Positions 26,102-34,706 of a stretch of 64,000 bases of DNA are shown in pieces (the stretch's first letter is position 1; each line of letters begins with the position of its first letter). The stretch is from an uncultured Streptomyces sp. (GTDB taxonomy: Bacteria; Actinomycetota; Actinomycetes; Streptomycetales; Streptomycetaceae), in the NCBI RefSeq assembly GCF_947488945.1, contig NZ_CANLBS010000012.1:62001-126000 (forward strand). The letters are read 5' to 3'. The notes below the pieces were generated by a model, which saw only the letters and a program-made list of their open reading frames with translations, ran no database searches and was not told where the DNA came from. A program made the position numbers and the translations under genes.

Positions 26102-26581
26102 TCACCGCGGGGAGGCCGGGACGAGCGGCCCGCACTCCCACTGCTGGAAGATCAGCCGGGTCTCCACCCGGACCACCTCGGGGCACGAGGTGAAGTCGTC
26201 CAGCACGAGGCGCTGGAGGTCCGCGGCGTCCGACACCGCCACGTGCACCACGTAGTCGTCCGGTCCGGTGAGGTGGAACAGCGCGCGGGTCGCCGGGAGC
26301 GCCCTGACGCGTTCCACGAAGGGCCCGATCAACTCCCGCCGGTGGGGCCGCACCTGTACCGACAGCAGCGCCTCCAGGCCGCGTCCCAGCTTGGCCGGGT
26401 CGAGGTGCAGCCGGTGGCCGAGGATCACCCCCGAACGGCGCAGCCGGGCGACCCGGTCCAGGCACGTCGACGGAGCGACCCCGACCGTCTCGGCGAGATC
26501 GCGGTACGTCGTCCGGGCGTCGTTCTGAAGGACGCGCAGAATGTCGAGATCCACCGGATCGAGAGCGACGGAATCGGTCAT
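26102..26581 (-). CDS. Lrp/AsnC-family regulator beside a PLP lyase gene
   Basis: 159 residues: winged helix-turn-helix (VDLDILRVLQNDARTTYRDL, GVAPSTCLDRVARLRRSGVI) then RAM domain (LLSVQVRPHRRELIGPFVER, LFHLTGPDDYVVHVAVSD). The start ATG at 26581 is 60 bp from the divergent ATG of a Cys/Met-metabolism PLP gene. This divergent pair is a common arrangement for an amino-acid-responsive regulator and the lyase it controls. A 200-bp gap separates it from the DUF885 gene. Confidence 0.93.
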   Translation of the reverse strand: MTDSVALDPVDLDILRVLQNDARTTYRDLAETVGVAPSTCLDRVARLRRSGVILGHRLHLDPAKLGRGLEALLSVQVRPHRRELIGPFVERVRALPATRALFHLTGPDDYVVHVAVSDAADLQRLVLDDFTSCPEVVRVETRLIFQQWECGPLVPASPR

Positions 26582-26641
26582 CCGCGGAACGTAGCACGGG
26601 AGTTGTGCCCCATGGTCCGGTGGCTGTTCAGAGTGGGGGCC

Positions 26642-27826
26642 ATGGATGACGACCTGAAGGTGTCCCCGGCCGCCCGCACCCGTGCGACGGACACCGAAGC
26701 CGTGCACGCCGGCCGCGACGATCTCGCGCTGCTCGGTCTGCACGCCCCGCCGATCGATCTCTCCACCACCTACCCGTCCTACGACTCCCGGCGCGAGGCC
26801 GGGCGCGTCGACGCCTTCGCGGCCACCGGGCGGGCGCCCGACGGCCCGCCCGTGTACGCCCGGCTGGACAATCCGACCACCGCGCGCTTCGAGACGGCCC
26901 TCGCCAGGCTGGAGGGGACGGAGAGCGCCGTCGCCTTCGCCAGCGGGATGGCGGCGCTCACCGCCGTTCTCCTCGGCCGCGCGAGTCTCGGGCTCCGGCA
27001 CGTCGTCGCCCTGCGCCCGCTCTACGGGTGCAGCGACCACCTGCTCACCAGCGGGCTGCTCGGCACGGAGGTCACCTGGACCGACGTGGCGGGCCTCGCG
27101 CAGGCGATCCGGCCGGACACCGGACTCGTCCTGCTGGAGACCCCCGCCAATCCGACACTGGCCGAGACCGACGTCGCCGCCGCCGCCCGCGCCTGCGGAT
27201 CCGTGCCGCTGATGGTCGACAACACCTTCGCCACCCCGGTCCTCCAGCGCCCGGCCGGTCAGGGGGCACGGATGGTGCTGCACAGCGCCACCAAGTTCCT
27301 CGGCGGCCACGGAGACGTGATGGGCGGAGTCGTCGCCTGCGACGAGGAGTTCGCCGGAGTGCTGCGCCGGGTCCGCTTCGCCACCGGCGGCGTACTGCAC
27401 CCCCTGGCCGCCTACCTGCTGCTGCGCGGGCTGTCCACACTGCCCGTACGGGTACGGGCCGCGTCCGCGAGCGCCGCCGAACTGGCGCGCCGCCTCGCCG
27501 TCGACCCGCGCGTCGCCCGCGTCCACTACCCCCGCACCGGTGGCGCGATGGTCTCGTTCGAGGTCTACGGGGACCCGCACCGGGTGATCGCCGGGGTCCG
27601 TCTCGTGACACCGGCCGTCAGCCTCGGCAGCGTGGACTCGCTCATCCAGCATCCGGCCTCCCTCAGCCACCGAGTGGTGGCCGAGGGGGACCGGCACGCA
27701 TCCGGCGTCAACGACCGGTTGCTGCGGATGTCGGTCGGCCTGGAGGACGTCGAGGACCTGTGGGCCGACCTGTGCCAAGCGCTGGGCGACGGTCGGGACG
27801 GGCCGAGCGACGCGGCCGGTACCTGA
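26642..27826 (+). CDS. Cys/Met-metabolism PLP-dependent enzyme (trans-sulfuration family), with a short internal deletion
   Basis: 394 residues. It shows TEAVHAGRDDL and PIDLSTTYP at the N-terminus, YARLDNPTTARFETALARLE, the GMAALTAVLL block, and the PLP lysine Lys218 in LHSATKFLGGHGDVMGG; near the end SLGSVDSLIQHPASLSHRVV is the substrate-binding loop. This family includes methionine gamma-lyase, cystathionine gamma-lyase and cystathionine synthase. Between VHYP and GGAMVSFEV the usual GL-x-x-HP-x-H-x-x-A block (about 17-20 residues) is absent. ATG at 26642. Divergent from an Lrp regulator. Exact reaction uncertain. Confidence 0.85.
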   Translation: MDDDLKVSPAARTRATDTEAVHAGRDDLALLGLHAPPIDLSTTYPSYDSRREAGRVDAFAATGRAPDGPPVYARLDNPTTARFETALARLEGTESAVAFASGMAALTAVLLGRASLGLRHVVALRPLYGCSDHLLTSGLLGTEVTWTDVAGLAQAIRPDTGLVLLETPANPTLAETDVAAAARACGSVPLMVDNTFATPVLQRPAGQGARMVLHSATKFLGGHGDVMGGVVACDEEFAGVLRRVRFATGGVLHPLAAYLLLRGLSTLPVRVRAASASAAELARRLAVDPRVARVHYPRTGGAMVSFEVYGDPHRVIAGVRLVTPAVSLGSVDSLIQHPASLSHRVVAEGDRHASGVNDRLLRMSVGLEDVEDLWADLCQALGDGRDGPSDAAGT

Positions 27827-27859
27827 CGCCGCCGGTTCCTGACGCGGCCGGTTTCTGAC
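27812..27859 (+). repeat. 16-bp tandem repeat over the stop codon of the PLP lyase gene
   Basis: Three units: GCGGCCGGTACCTGAC, GCCGCCGGTTCCTGAC and GCGGCCGGTTTCTGAC, then a partial fourth. The stop TGA of the lyase gene lies in the first unit. Each unit contains a TGA in a different frame. Confidence 0.7.
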
Positions 27860-27949
27860 GCTGCGGGCCCGGCTCCGGGGTCCGTTCATCGTCGGCGGCG
27901 TGGAACCGGAGCGGTGGGCGGTGACTACCGGTCCTGCGTCCCCGGAGGG

Positions 27950-29401
27950 TTAGGGCTGGCCGGCGTTCCGGCCGGTGGGAGCCGCCGCACGCCGGTCGGT
28001 CCGCAGCCGGGCCGTGATCACCAGGGTCCCCTCCTCGATCTGGTAGTCGAGGGGGAGGCCCAGCCCGCGCATCGCGGCGACCATGCCGGTGTTGTGCGCC
28101 TGGGTGACGGCGTAGATGCTCTCGCAGCCCGCTTCCTGAGCGAGTCCGAGGAGGCGGCGCAGCAGTTCGGACCCGATGCCCCGGCGCTGCCAGTCGTCCT
28201 CGACCAGGAGCGCGACCTCGGTCTCGTCGCCGTCCCACAGCAGGTGCCCCAGGGCGACCACCTTGCCGGACGACGTCTGCACGGCGAGGGTGCGGCCGAA
28301 GCGCGGGCTGAGCAGGTGGTCCAGGTAGCGGTCGGCGTCGTGGACCGGGCCGTGGTAGCGCAGGCCCAGCGTGTGGGACGAGCAGCGGTCGTGCATCTCG
28401 CGGGCCGCCACGAGGTCGGCACGGTCCGCGCGGCGCACGGTGATCTCGTTGCCCTCGGCCAGGGTGAGCACGTCCTCGCTGCGCGGCACCCGGGGGCCGA
28501 GCCGGGCGTCGAGCTCGACCAGTGCCCGCGCCCGCGCGAACTCGGTCGGGGTGAACGGCAGGTAGGGGCGCTCCACGGTGATCGCGCCGCCCGACGGGTC
28601 CCGCAGGCGCATCACCGTCTCCTCCAGCACGCCCTCCACGGGCGCGGTCTCGCCGGTCGGCCGGCCGGCGAGGGACACGGCGGGCAGTGAGTGGATGGTG
28701 CACCGGCCGAGCAACTGACGCAGTGCGAGCGGGAGCTCGGCGGCGTCGAGCGCGGTACGGGTGGCGAGCCCCAGCACCCGCGTCGGGGTGTCGACGAGGT
28801 CGTGGGCGTCGGCCCGCTCGATCCAGGTGGACCGGCCGCCGGCCACGGAGGTCTCGCGGGTCAGTTCCGTGGCGGTGAGCCCGGCGGGCGCCCGCAGCAG
28901 GAACTCGTCGACGGTGCCGTCGGCCAGGGGGTGGGTCTGCAGCGTCAGGATGTCGATGCGGAGCCGGGCCAGGGTGATGCACAGGGCGGCCAGGCTGCCC
29001 GGGGCGTCCTGCACGGTGGTCCGCATCCGCCACAGGACCGTCTCCCCGGCGTCCGGCGCACCGGGAGCGGCACCGGGCGCCTCCGGGCCGGAACCGGTGG
29101 CCGTGCCGGAGCCGGTGGCCGTGCCGGTGTGGCCCCCGGCACCGCCACCGGCCACGGTATCGCCCGTACCGCTCGGTGGTGCGTGGCTGTGCCTGCGTGC
29201 CCACCACGTGTGGAACGTGGCCGTGGCGACGAGCGCCACGGCCGAGGCGATCAGCAGGTAGGGGCCGTCCGGCTGGTGCCCGACGAGATTGGCCACGACG
29301 TCGGCGACCGCCACGGCGGTGAACAGGGCAGCCAGCTCGATCAGGTCCCGGCGCCAGTGGTGCGGGCGGCGGGCGCTCTTCGCGGAAGTCACATCAGTCA
29401 T
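27950..29401 (-). CDS. membrane-anchored ACT-GNAT protein
   Basis: 483 residues. After a basic start, two membrane helices are predicted at about 20-40 (LIELAALFTAVAVADVVANL) and 46-66 (PYLLIASAVALVATATFH). A low-complexity Gly/Thr/Pro linker follows, then an ACT-type domain (TTVQDAPGSLAALCITLARL, ILTLQTHPLADGTVDEFLL), and a C-terminal GNAT acetyltransferase at about 320-470 with TLAVQTSSGKVVALGHLLWD, ALLVEDDWQRRGIGSELLRR (acetyl-CoA loop) and GCESIYAVTQAHNTGMVAA. An amino-acid-sensing acetyltransferase at the membrane is the inference. RBS GGAGG lies upstream of ATG 29401. Confidence 0.85.
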   Translation of the reverse strand: MTDVTSAKSARRPHHWRRDLIELAALFTAVAVADVVANLVGHQPDGPYLLIASAVALVATATFHTWWARRHSHAPPSGTGDTVAGGGAGGHTGTATGSGTATGSGPEAPGAAPGAPDAGETVLWRMRTTVQDAPGSLAALCITLARLRIDILTLQTHPLADGTVDEFLLRAPAGLTATELTRETSVAGGRSTWIERADAHDLVDTPTRVLGLATRTALDAAELPLALRQLLGRCTIHSLPAVSLAGRPTGETAPVEGVLEETVMRLRDPSGGAITVERPYLPFTPTEFARARALVELDARLGPRVPRSEDVLTLAEGNEITVRRADRADLVAAREMHDRCSSHTLGLRYHGPVHDADRYLDHLLSPRFGRTLAVQTSSGKVVALGHLLWDGDETEVALLVEDDWQRRGIGSELLRRLLGLAQEAGCESIYAVTQAHNTGMVAAMRGLGLPLDYQIEEGTLVITARLRTDRRAAAPTGRNAGQP

Positions 29402-29703
29402 GACCTCACTGTGACCTCCTGGTGTTGCCTGATCACGAACGCCTTGTGACCGATGGGTTAAGTGTGGATCTAGTCGCTTTTCGTCCGCTCTTGGCTGGTT
29501 TTCCCGGGCCGATATGGGCCCCGGCCTGATAAGGAGCGGAAGCCGGGCCGACGCCGAGGGGCGTGGCTGGGCGGGGGACGGCCGGGGGACGGTTGGGCAT
29601 GGCGGGCTGGACGAACGGGACGGGTGGCGGGCACGTCACGCGGGGCGCGCGGGGTGCCGGGCGCCCGGCGAAGGGGCGGGGTGGATGCGGGGCGGGGCCG
29701 GAC
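29402..29703. other. intergenic gap of 302 bp
   Basis: Promoter region for the ACT-GNAT gene on the minus strand, with a GGAGG Shine-Dalgarno close to its start. The plus-strand half next to the PhoD stop is very G-rich. No further gene, repeat or stem-loop with a clear role was seen. Confidence 0.5.
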
Positions 29704-31311
29704 TCACTGCCCCGTGCGGCCGGGTTGCAGGGTCTGCGAGAACAGAACCGTGCCGCCCTGGGCGCGGAGGCGTACCGTCATCTCTCCGCCTCCGCCGTCG
29801 ATCTCGACCTCTCCGAAGAACTGGGGGGACTCCATGGGAGAGACGTTCGCGCGCTCCGGGGCCCGGACGAACACCCGGTCCGGACCGAAGGTGCCGTCCA
29901 GCTGACTGGCCGGAAATCCGCCGGCGGCGAGCGGTCCGGAGACGAACTCCCAGAACGGCGCGAAATCCTTGAAGGCGGCGCGTTCGGGGAGGTAGTGCTG
30001 CGCGGACGTGTGGTGGACGTCCGCAGTCAGCCATACGGTGCCGGTGATCCGCCGGTGCTTCACGAAACGCAGCAGTTCGGCGATCTGCAGCTCGCGTCCG
30101 AGCGGGGCGCCCGGATCGCCCTGCGCCACCGCCTCGTAGTCCGTGGCGCCGTCGGGCACCACCAGGCCGATGGGCATGTCCGCCGCGACGACCTTCCAGA
30201 CCGCGCGGGAGCGGAGCAGTTCCTGCTTGAGCCACGCGAGTTGTTCCGCCCCCAGAATGCCGGCGGTGTCGTCCGCCTGCCGACCGGGCGAGTTGGCGTT
30301 GCGGTACGAACGCATGTCGAGCACGAAGACGTCCAGCAGCGGGCCGTGCCGCACCACCCGGTGCATCCGGCCGCCGGCGGAACCGCCCCGCGGGCCCGGC
30401 ACGGGGAAGTACTCCTGGAACGCCCGCCTCGCCCGGGCGGCGAGCACGTCCACGTCCTTCTCCGCGTAGCGGGCGTCGTCCAGGATCTGCCCCGGGTACC
30501 AGTTGTTGCGGACCTCGTGGTCGTCCCACTGGACGATGGAGGGGACCTGGGCGTTGAACGCGCGCAGGTTCCGGTCCAGCAGGTTGTAGCGGAAGTTGCC
30601 CCGGTACTCGTCCAGCGTCTCGGCGACCTTCGCCTTCTCGACCGTGGTGACGTTGCGCCAGACGCGGCCGTCCGGCAGCGTCACGCTCGGTTCGAGCACG
30701 CCGTCCGCGTAGATGTTGTCGCCGCTGCAGAGGAAGAAGTCGGGGTCGAGACGTCGCATCTCGTCGTAGACCACGTAACCGCCGATGTCGGGGTTGATGC
30801 CCCAGCCCTGACCGGCGATGTCGCCGGACCAGAGGAAGCGGACGCCGTCCGGCCGGCGCACGGGGGCGGTACGGAACGTGCCCACTGCCGGCTCGCCCGT
30901 CCGGCGGGGATCCTCCGGATCCGCCAGAGTGACCCGGTAATGGATCTGCTCGCCCGCCGGCAGTCCGTGCAGGGCGGTGGTTCCCGTGAAATCGGAGGCG
31001 GGTCCGATCAGGGGACCGAGCCAGGTGCGGGCGCGGCGGAACGACTCGGTGGCCGAGGTCTCCACGATCATCCGGGCCGGCCGGTCCGCGCGCACCCACA
31101 CCAGGGCGGTCGAGGCCGTCACGTCACCGACCTGGACGCCCCAGGCGGCCGAGGGCCTGCCGGACCGCACGAACGCCGGCGCCGCACCGGCCTGCGCGGC
31201 GGGCAGAACGACGGCGGCGGCCGTGGGCAGGGCGACCCCGGCGGACGTGAGCAGTGACGTGCGAAGGACGCTTCGGCGGTCGGGGGAGGGGACCGGGGAT
31301 CGGTGCGGCAT
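29704..31311 (-). CDS. PhoD-type alkaline phosphatase, Tat-exported
   Basis: 535 residues. The N-terminus MPHRSPVPSPDRRSVLRTSL has the twin-arginine motif followed by a hydrophobic stretch ending near ALPTAAAVVLPAAQAGAA, a Tat signal. The PhoD N domain (about 60-160) precedes the metallophosphoesterase part: FLWSGDIAGQG, FLCSGDNIYADG, QWDDHEVRNNWYPG, DMRSYRNANS and VWLTADVHHTS, which bind the Fe/Ca cluster. It hydrolyses phosphodiesters or monoesters outside the cell and is typically phosphate-starvation induced; no PHO box was recognised here. ATG at 31311 was chosen because it gives the Tat start. Confidence 0.92.
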   Translation of the reverse strand: MPHRSPVPSPDRRSVLRTSLLTSAGVALPTAAAVVLPAAQAGAAPAFVRSGRPSAAWGVQVGDVTASTALVWVRADRPARMIVETSATESFRRARTWLGPLIGPASDFTGTTALHGLPAGEQIHYRVTLADPEDPRRTGEPAVGTFRTAPVRRPDGVRFLWSGDIAGQGWGINPDIGGYVVYDEMRRLDPDFFLCSGDNIYADGVLEPSVTLPDGRVWRNVTTVEKAKVAETLDEYRGNFRYNLLDRNLRAFNAQVPSIVQWDDHEVRNNWYPGQILDDARYAEKDVDVLAARARRAFQEYFPVPGPRGGSAGGRMHRVVRHGPLLDVFVLDMRSYRNANSPGRQADDTAGILGAEQLAWLKQELLRSRAVWKVVAADMPIGLVVPDGATDYEAVAQGDPGAPLGRELQIAELLRFVKHRRITGTVWLTADVHHTSAQHYLPERAAFKDFAPFWEFVSGPLAAGGFPASQLDGTFGPDRVFVRAPERANVSPMESPQFFGEVEIDGGGGEMTVRLRAQGGTVLFSQTLQPGRTGQ

Positions 31312-31450
31312 CGAAGCGGCTCCAGTGTGCGGAGATACGGTGCCGGGCGGACGGTGACGGTCCGGCCGGCGTGGACGACCGTGCGCCGGACCATGCTCGG
31401 CTCCGCGGGCGGCCGTGGCATCAACGCCGGATGAACGGTGGCCCCTACGT

Positions 31451-31498
31451 CGTTCACGTCGAGCGTCGTTCACGTCGAGCGTCGTTCACGTCGAGCGT
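31451..31498 (+). repeat. 16-bp perfect tandem repeat, three copies
   Basis: CGTTCACGTCGAGCGT occurs three times without change at 31451, 31467 and 31483. It lies about 140 bp upstream of the PhoD start codon. Confidence 0.9.
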
Positions 31499-31608
31499 CG
31501 GCCGTCGGCCAACGGCCTCGTGCGTTGCCGGAGAGTCTCACGGTGGGTCGTTGGTTGGCCGACAGCGCTTCGCCCACGTCGGTGGCTCGGGTCAGGGCAC
31601 CCGCTTCG

Positions 31609-31646
31609 GTTCGTCACGCCAGTTCGTCACGCCGGTTCGTCACGCG
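31609..31646 (+). repeat. 13-bp tandem repeat, three copies
   Basis: GTTCGTCACGCC followed by A or G is repeated at 31609, 31622 and 31635, the third ending GCG. Confidence 0.85.
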
Positions 31647-31734
31647 TGTGCGTTCGTATCTGTTCATCGGGATCGACCGTTCACCCCCGGGTTCGTTCGC
31701 CGCGGCCTGTCGCCCCGGCCGGATCAAGACCATG

Positions 31735-31782
<48 letters not shown>

Positions 31783-31855
31783 GTCGGCCGAGCCGTCACC
31801 GCCTCTGCGGTCTGCGGCGTCGGCCCGCGGCGTGCGGCCCGGTGCCTCGTCGCGG

Positions 31856-32722
31856 TCAGCGGCTCGTGTCGAGGATGACCCGTGACACCAGGGCCGGATC
31901 GTCGTTCATCGGCACGTGACCGCAGCCGGGCAGCCGCACCAGGCGCGCTCCGGGAATCGTCCGTTTGGCCCGCACTCCCTGCCTGCGCAGCAGGATCCGG
32001 TCCTTGGTGCCCCACGCGATGGCGACCGGAACCTCCGCGACATCGTGGCGGAACCCGGCCTCACGGCCCACTGCCAGGGTTTCCTCGAAGCCCGTCGCGT
32101 TCCGTAGTGCCAGGGTCTCGGCCACGACCGCCTCGGGCGAACGCCTGCCCGGCCTGGCGTAGATGGTGCTCGTCAGCGCGGCCCGGCCGGGGCCGCTCCG
32201 GGACAAACGGTCGATGAGCGGGAGCGGCAGCGCGAGCGCGCCGAGCCGCATGGCCCGCAGCGTCCCGAACGCGTACGCCCGCTCCCGCTCCGTCCAGAAG
32301 CCCGCGGGGGACAAGGCCGTGACGGAACGGGCGCGGCCCCGTCGGCCGAGTTCCAGGGCGAGCAGACCGCCGAGCGAGTTGCCGGCCACGTGGGGCCGTT
32401 CGATGCCGAGGGACCGGCAGAACGCGTCCAGCACCGACGCCACCGTCACCGCGTCGTACGTGAACTCGCTCGGGAGCGCCGGGGATGTGCCGAACCCGGG
32501 CAGGTCGACGGCTATGACGTCGCGTTCCGCCGCCAGTACGTGCCGCACCGGGTCCCACGCCTGGTGGTGATGTCCGATGCCGTGCAGCAGCAGCAACGGG
32601 GCGCCGGAACCCGTCCGTTCGTACGCCAGGTTCACCGTGTGCGGGCCCGAATCCGCCGGCTGCGGTGAGCCGTGAGGAGTGTCGCGGGGAGGCTGGACTT
32701 CGAATGAGGCCGTGGCGGGCAT
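31856..32722 (-). CDS. alpha/beta hydrolase
   Basis: 288 residues. The fold is shown by LLLLHGIGHHHQAWDP (oxyanion region), VIAVDLPGFGTS, the nucleophile elbow HVAGNSLGGLLALELG with Ser116, AIAWGTKDRILLRRQG supplying the acid, and LPGCGHVPMNDDP with the catalytic His. It belongs to the epoxide hydrolase/dienelactone-type esterase group; substrate unknown. About 25 N-terminal residues are Pro-rich. Starts at ATG 32722. No obvious operon partner. Confidence 0.9.
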   Translation of the reverse strand: MPATASFEVQPPRDTPHGSPQPADSGPHTVNLAYERTGSGAPLLLLHGIGHHHQAWDPVRHVLAAERDVIAVDLPGFGTSPALPSEFTYDAVTVASVLDAFCRSLGIERPHVAGNSLGGLLALELGRRGRARSVTALSPAGFWTERERAYAFGTLRAMRLGALALPLPLIDRLSRSGPGRAALTSTIYARPGRRSPEAVVAETLALRNATGFEETLAVGREAGFRHDVAEVPVAIAWGTKDRILLRRQGVRAKRTIPGARLVRLPGCGHVPMNDDPALVSRVILDTSR

Positions 32723-33256
32723 GCGGTCGCTCCTGACAGAGATGAGCGGAAAGGTAGACGTCTCGTCAACAACACTTACCGCCGAGTAGCCAGAGGTACA
32801 AGAGGGCTGTGGGCTCGATGGGTTGCGGAGTTGCGGAGTTGTGGGGTTGAGGAGTTGCGGGATTCCGGGGCGAGGAGCCGTCAGGTTGGTGGGGCGGAAG
32901 GACGGTGAGACGTTTCTCGGTTCACGCGTCCAGGGTTCCGCTGTGCGCTGTGCGGTGCGCAGTACGCCGTGTGCCCTGTGCGGGTGCGGTGCCTTCTCTG
33001 CGGGGCGGTGACCGCGTTGCCCCTGCAGAGCGGCGGCGCCAGTTTCCGGGCCTTTGCGCCCCGTGGGAGCGGCGGCGGGTTCACAGGTCTACGAACGCCC
33101 TGTGAACGCTCTGTGCTCAGGGACTCGTCACATGGTTCGCAGGGGGACGATTGGTCTTGACCAAGGGGGTGCATCGTCCTATGGTCTGAACGTTAAGTCA
33201 GGAACCTTTAATAAAGAACGTCGCGGAATTGGCCGCTCGGGATTGCGGAGGACAGG
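32723..33256. other. intergenic region with 8-bp repeat and the GntR promoter (534 bp)
   Basis: The half near the hydrolase gene contains imperfect GTTGCGGA units (about 32822-32860). The other half carries a sigma-70-type promoter and a palindromic operator for the GntR gene (33151-33185). No coding frame is convincing. Confidence 0.6.
33151..33185 (+). promoter_or_regulatory. promoter with overlapping GntR/HutC-type operator upstream of the GntR gene
   Basis: TTGACC (33157-33162), 17-base spacer, TATGGT (33180-33185): a consensus-like principal-sigma promoter about 70 bp upstream of the GTG. The inverted repeat TTGGTC-TT-GACCAA (33151-33164) covers the -35 box. Its core TGGTCTTGACCA differs at one base from TGGTCTAGACCA, the operator known for DasR-type HutC-family GntR repressors. 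This indicates repression by its own product or by DasR. Confidence 0.7.
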
Positions 33257-34036
33257 GTGGGGACCACGCAGTTGGAGCCGGTGCAGGAGCCCAAGTACTG
33301 GCACCTGAAGACCGTGCTCAGTGAGGCGCTCGACTCCGACTTCGCCGTGGGGGAGATCCTGCCCAACGAGCGTGAGCTCGCCGCCCGGTTCGGTGTCGCC
33401 CGAGCCACCCTCCGGCAGGCGCTGGAACAGCTCGAACTGGAAGGCCGTCTGCAGCGCCGCCGCGGGGTCGGCACCACGGTTGCCCCTCCGCGTGTGGGCG
33501 TGGCCGTCTCCACCGCTCAACGTGACTGGAACGGGGAAGTCGCCGACCAGGCGTGGCAGCCCGTCGACTGCGTCACGGGTGAGGTGCCGACCGCGGTGCG
33601 GAGTCTGCTCGGCTTCCGCGAGGAGCCGGGTACCGGACCGGTGTACGTGATTCGCCGCACCCGCGTCTCGAACGGTCAGCCGGTTGCCGCGGAACTGCTG
33701 TACGTTCCGGCTTCCTCCGTCCCCGACCTCTCCGCCATCGACGCCCCCGCCGGTCCCGCGCGGGCCCGCAGCGTCCTGCGCGAACTCCACCGCGTGAACC
33801 TCAAGGGTCAGGACCGTTCCGTCGAGCTCGGGTCCGCCCGCGCCGACGACGCCAAGGAACTCGACCGCCTGCCCGGCGCGCCCGTGCTTGTCGTCACGAC
33901 CCGCTACCTCGGCGTCGCCGGAACCGCCGCCGTCTCCGTCGCCACCTACCGCGCCGACACCTGCCGCCTGACGTTCGGCGATTCCGGTGCCGTGGAGATC
34001 CGGCACGAGCGGCAGGAACAGCGCCGCGCGTCCTGA
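33257..34036 (+). CDS. GntR-family regulator with UTRA domain (HutC subfamily)
   Basis: 259 residues, GTG start. The winged helix-turn-helix is at about 12-75 (KYWHLKTVLSEALDSDFAVG, LPNERELAARFGVARATLRQ, LQRRRGVGTTVAPP) and the UTRA effector domain at about 90-245 (GPVYVIRRTRVSNGQPVAAE, VLRELHRVNLKGQDRSVELG, VSVATYRADTCRLTF). Such repressors bind a phosphosugar or similar metabolite. A palindromic operator covers the -35 box of its own promoter. No transport or catabolic gene follows, so its regulon lies elsewhere. A short piece similar to its coding sequence is found 410 bp downstream. Confidence 0.93.
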   Translation: MGTTQLEPVQEPKYWHLKTVLSEALDSDFAVGEILPNERELAARFGVARATLRQALEQLELEGRLQRRRGVGTTVAPPRVGVAVSTAQRDWNGEVADQAWQPVDCVTGEVPTAVRSLLGFREEPGTGPVYVIRRTRVSNGQPVAAELLYVPASSVPDLSAIDAPAGPARARSVLRELHRVNLKGQDRSVELGSARADDAKELDRLPGAPVLVVTTRYLGVAGTAAVSVATYRADTCRLTFGDSGAVEIRHERQEQRRAS

Positions 34037-34187
34037 GACATGGGGCGGTCCACGCGGCGTAGCTCCGGGCGCGGCGCGTGGGCGGGTCGGACGGCCGTTG
34101 GGGCGTGGCGTTGTCACGTGTGCGGGCGGAGTGCGTGGCGGAGTGAGGCGTAAGTCGGACGCAGTCTCATCCGCGTCGTCCGCCCCG

Positions 34188-34220
34188 CTGCGCGAGTGCC
34201 ACCGCGTGAACTCCAAGGGT
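34188..34220 (+). repeat. duplicated fragment of the upstream GntR gene
   Basis: The 33 bases here match 33776-33808 inside the UTRA part of the GntR gene at 28 positions, and the same frame translates to LRECHRVNSKG against LRELHRVNLKG. It stands in non-coding DNA before a GNAT gene, as a remnant of a partial duplication. Confidence 0.6.
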
Positions 34221-34310
34221 GCGGAAAAGTCCCCGGCCTGTCGTGCCGTCACCGGACGTGGCGCGGGGCGCTGCGGCGACCGGACATGTCCGGGGCACTA
34301 CGATCGCGGC

Positions 34311-34706
34311 GTGGCGATCACGTACGAATGGCGCGGCGCATTCGACAACGAGGTACTCGACGTACTCCACGCCGAGGGCTTCGGCGAGCCGGTGGTGCGG
34401 ACCGACTGGCGAACGCGACTTGAGCGCCACAGTGTCGGATGGGTCTGTGCATGGCGAGACGATTCCATGATCGGGTTCGTCAACGTGGTCGGGGACGGCG
34501 GAGCGCACGCCTTCGTCCTGGACACGGTCGTCGCTCCGAGTTGCCGTGGTCAGGGGGTCGGTGCCGCGCTCATCGCGGCGGCCGTCGACGGAGCCCGTAG
34601 AGCGGAGTGCGAGTGGTTGCACGTCGACTTCGAGGACCACCTGCGCCCCTTCTACTACGATGCCTGCGGCTTCAGGCGGACAGCAGCCGGTCTGATCTCA
34701 CTCTGA
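34311..34706 (+). CDS. GNAT-family N-acetyltransferase
   Basis: 131 residues, GTG start (VAITYEWRGAFDNEVLDV). The acetyl-CoA-binding motif is LDTVVAPSCRGQGVGAALIA, and the C-terminal motif WLHVDFEDHLRPFYYDACGF is the usual beta-bulge and alpha4. Short single-domain acetyltransferases of this kind act on many substrates; the acceptor cannot be inferred. No operon partner. Confidence 0.9.
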   Translation: MAITYEWRGAFDNEVLDVLHAEGFGEPVVRTDWRTRLERHSVGWVCAWRDDSMIGFVNVVGDGGAHAFVLDTVVAPSCRGQGVGAALIAAAVDGARRAECEWLHVDFEDHLRPFYYDACGFRRTAAGLISL

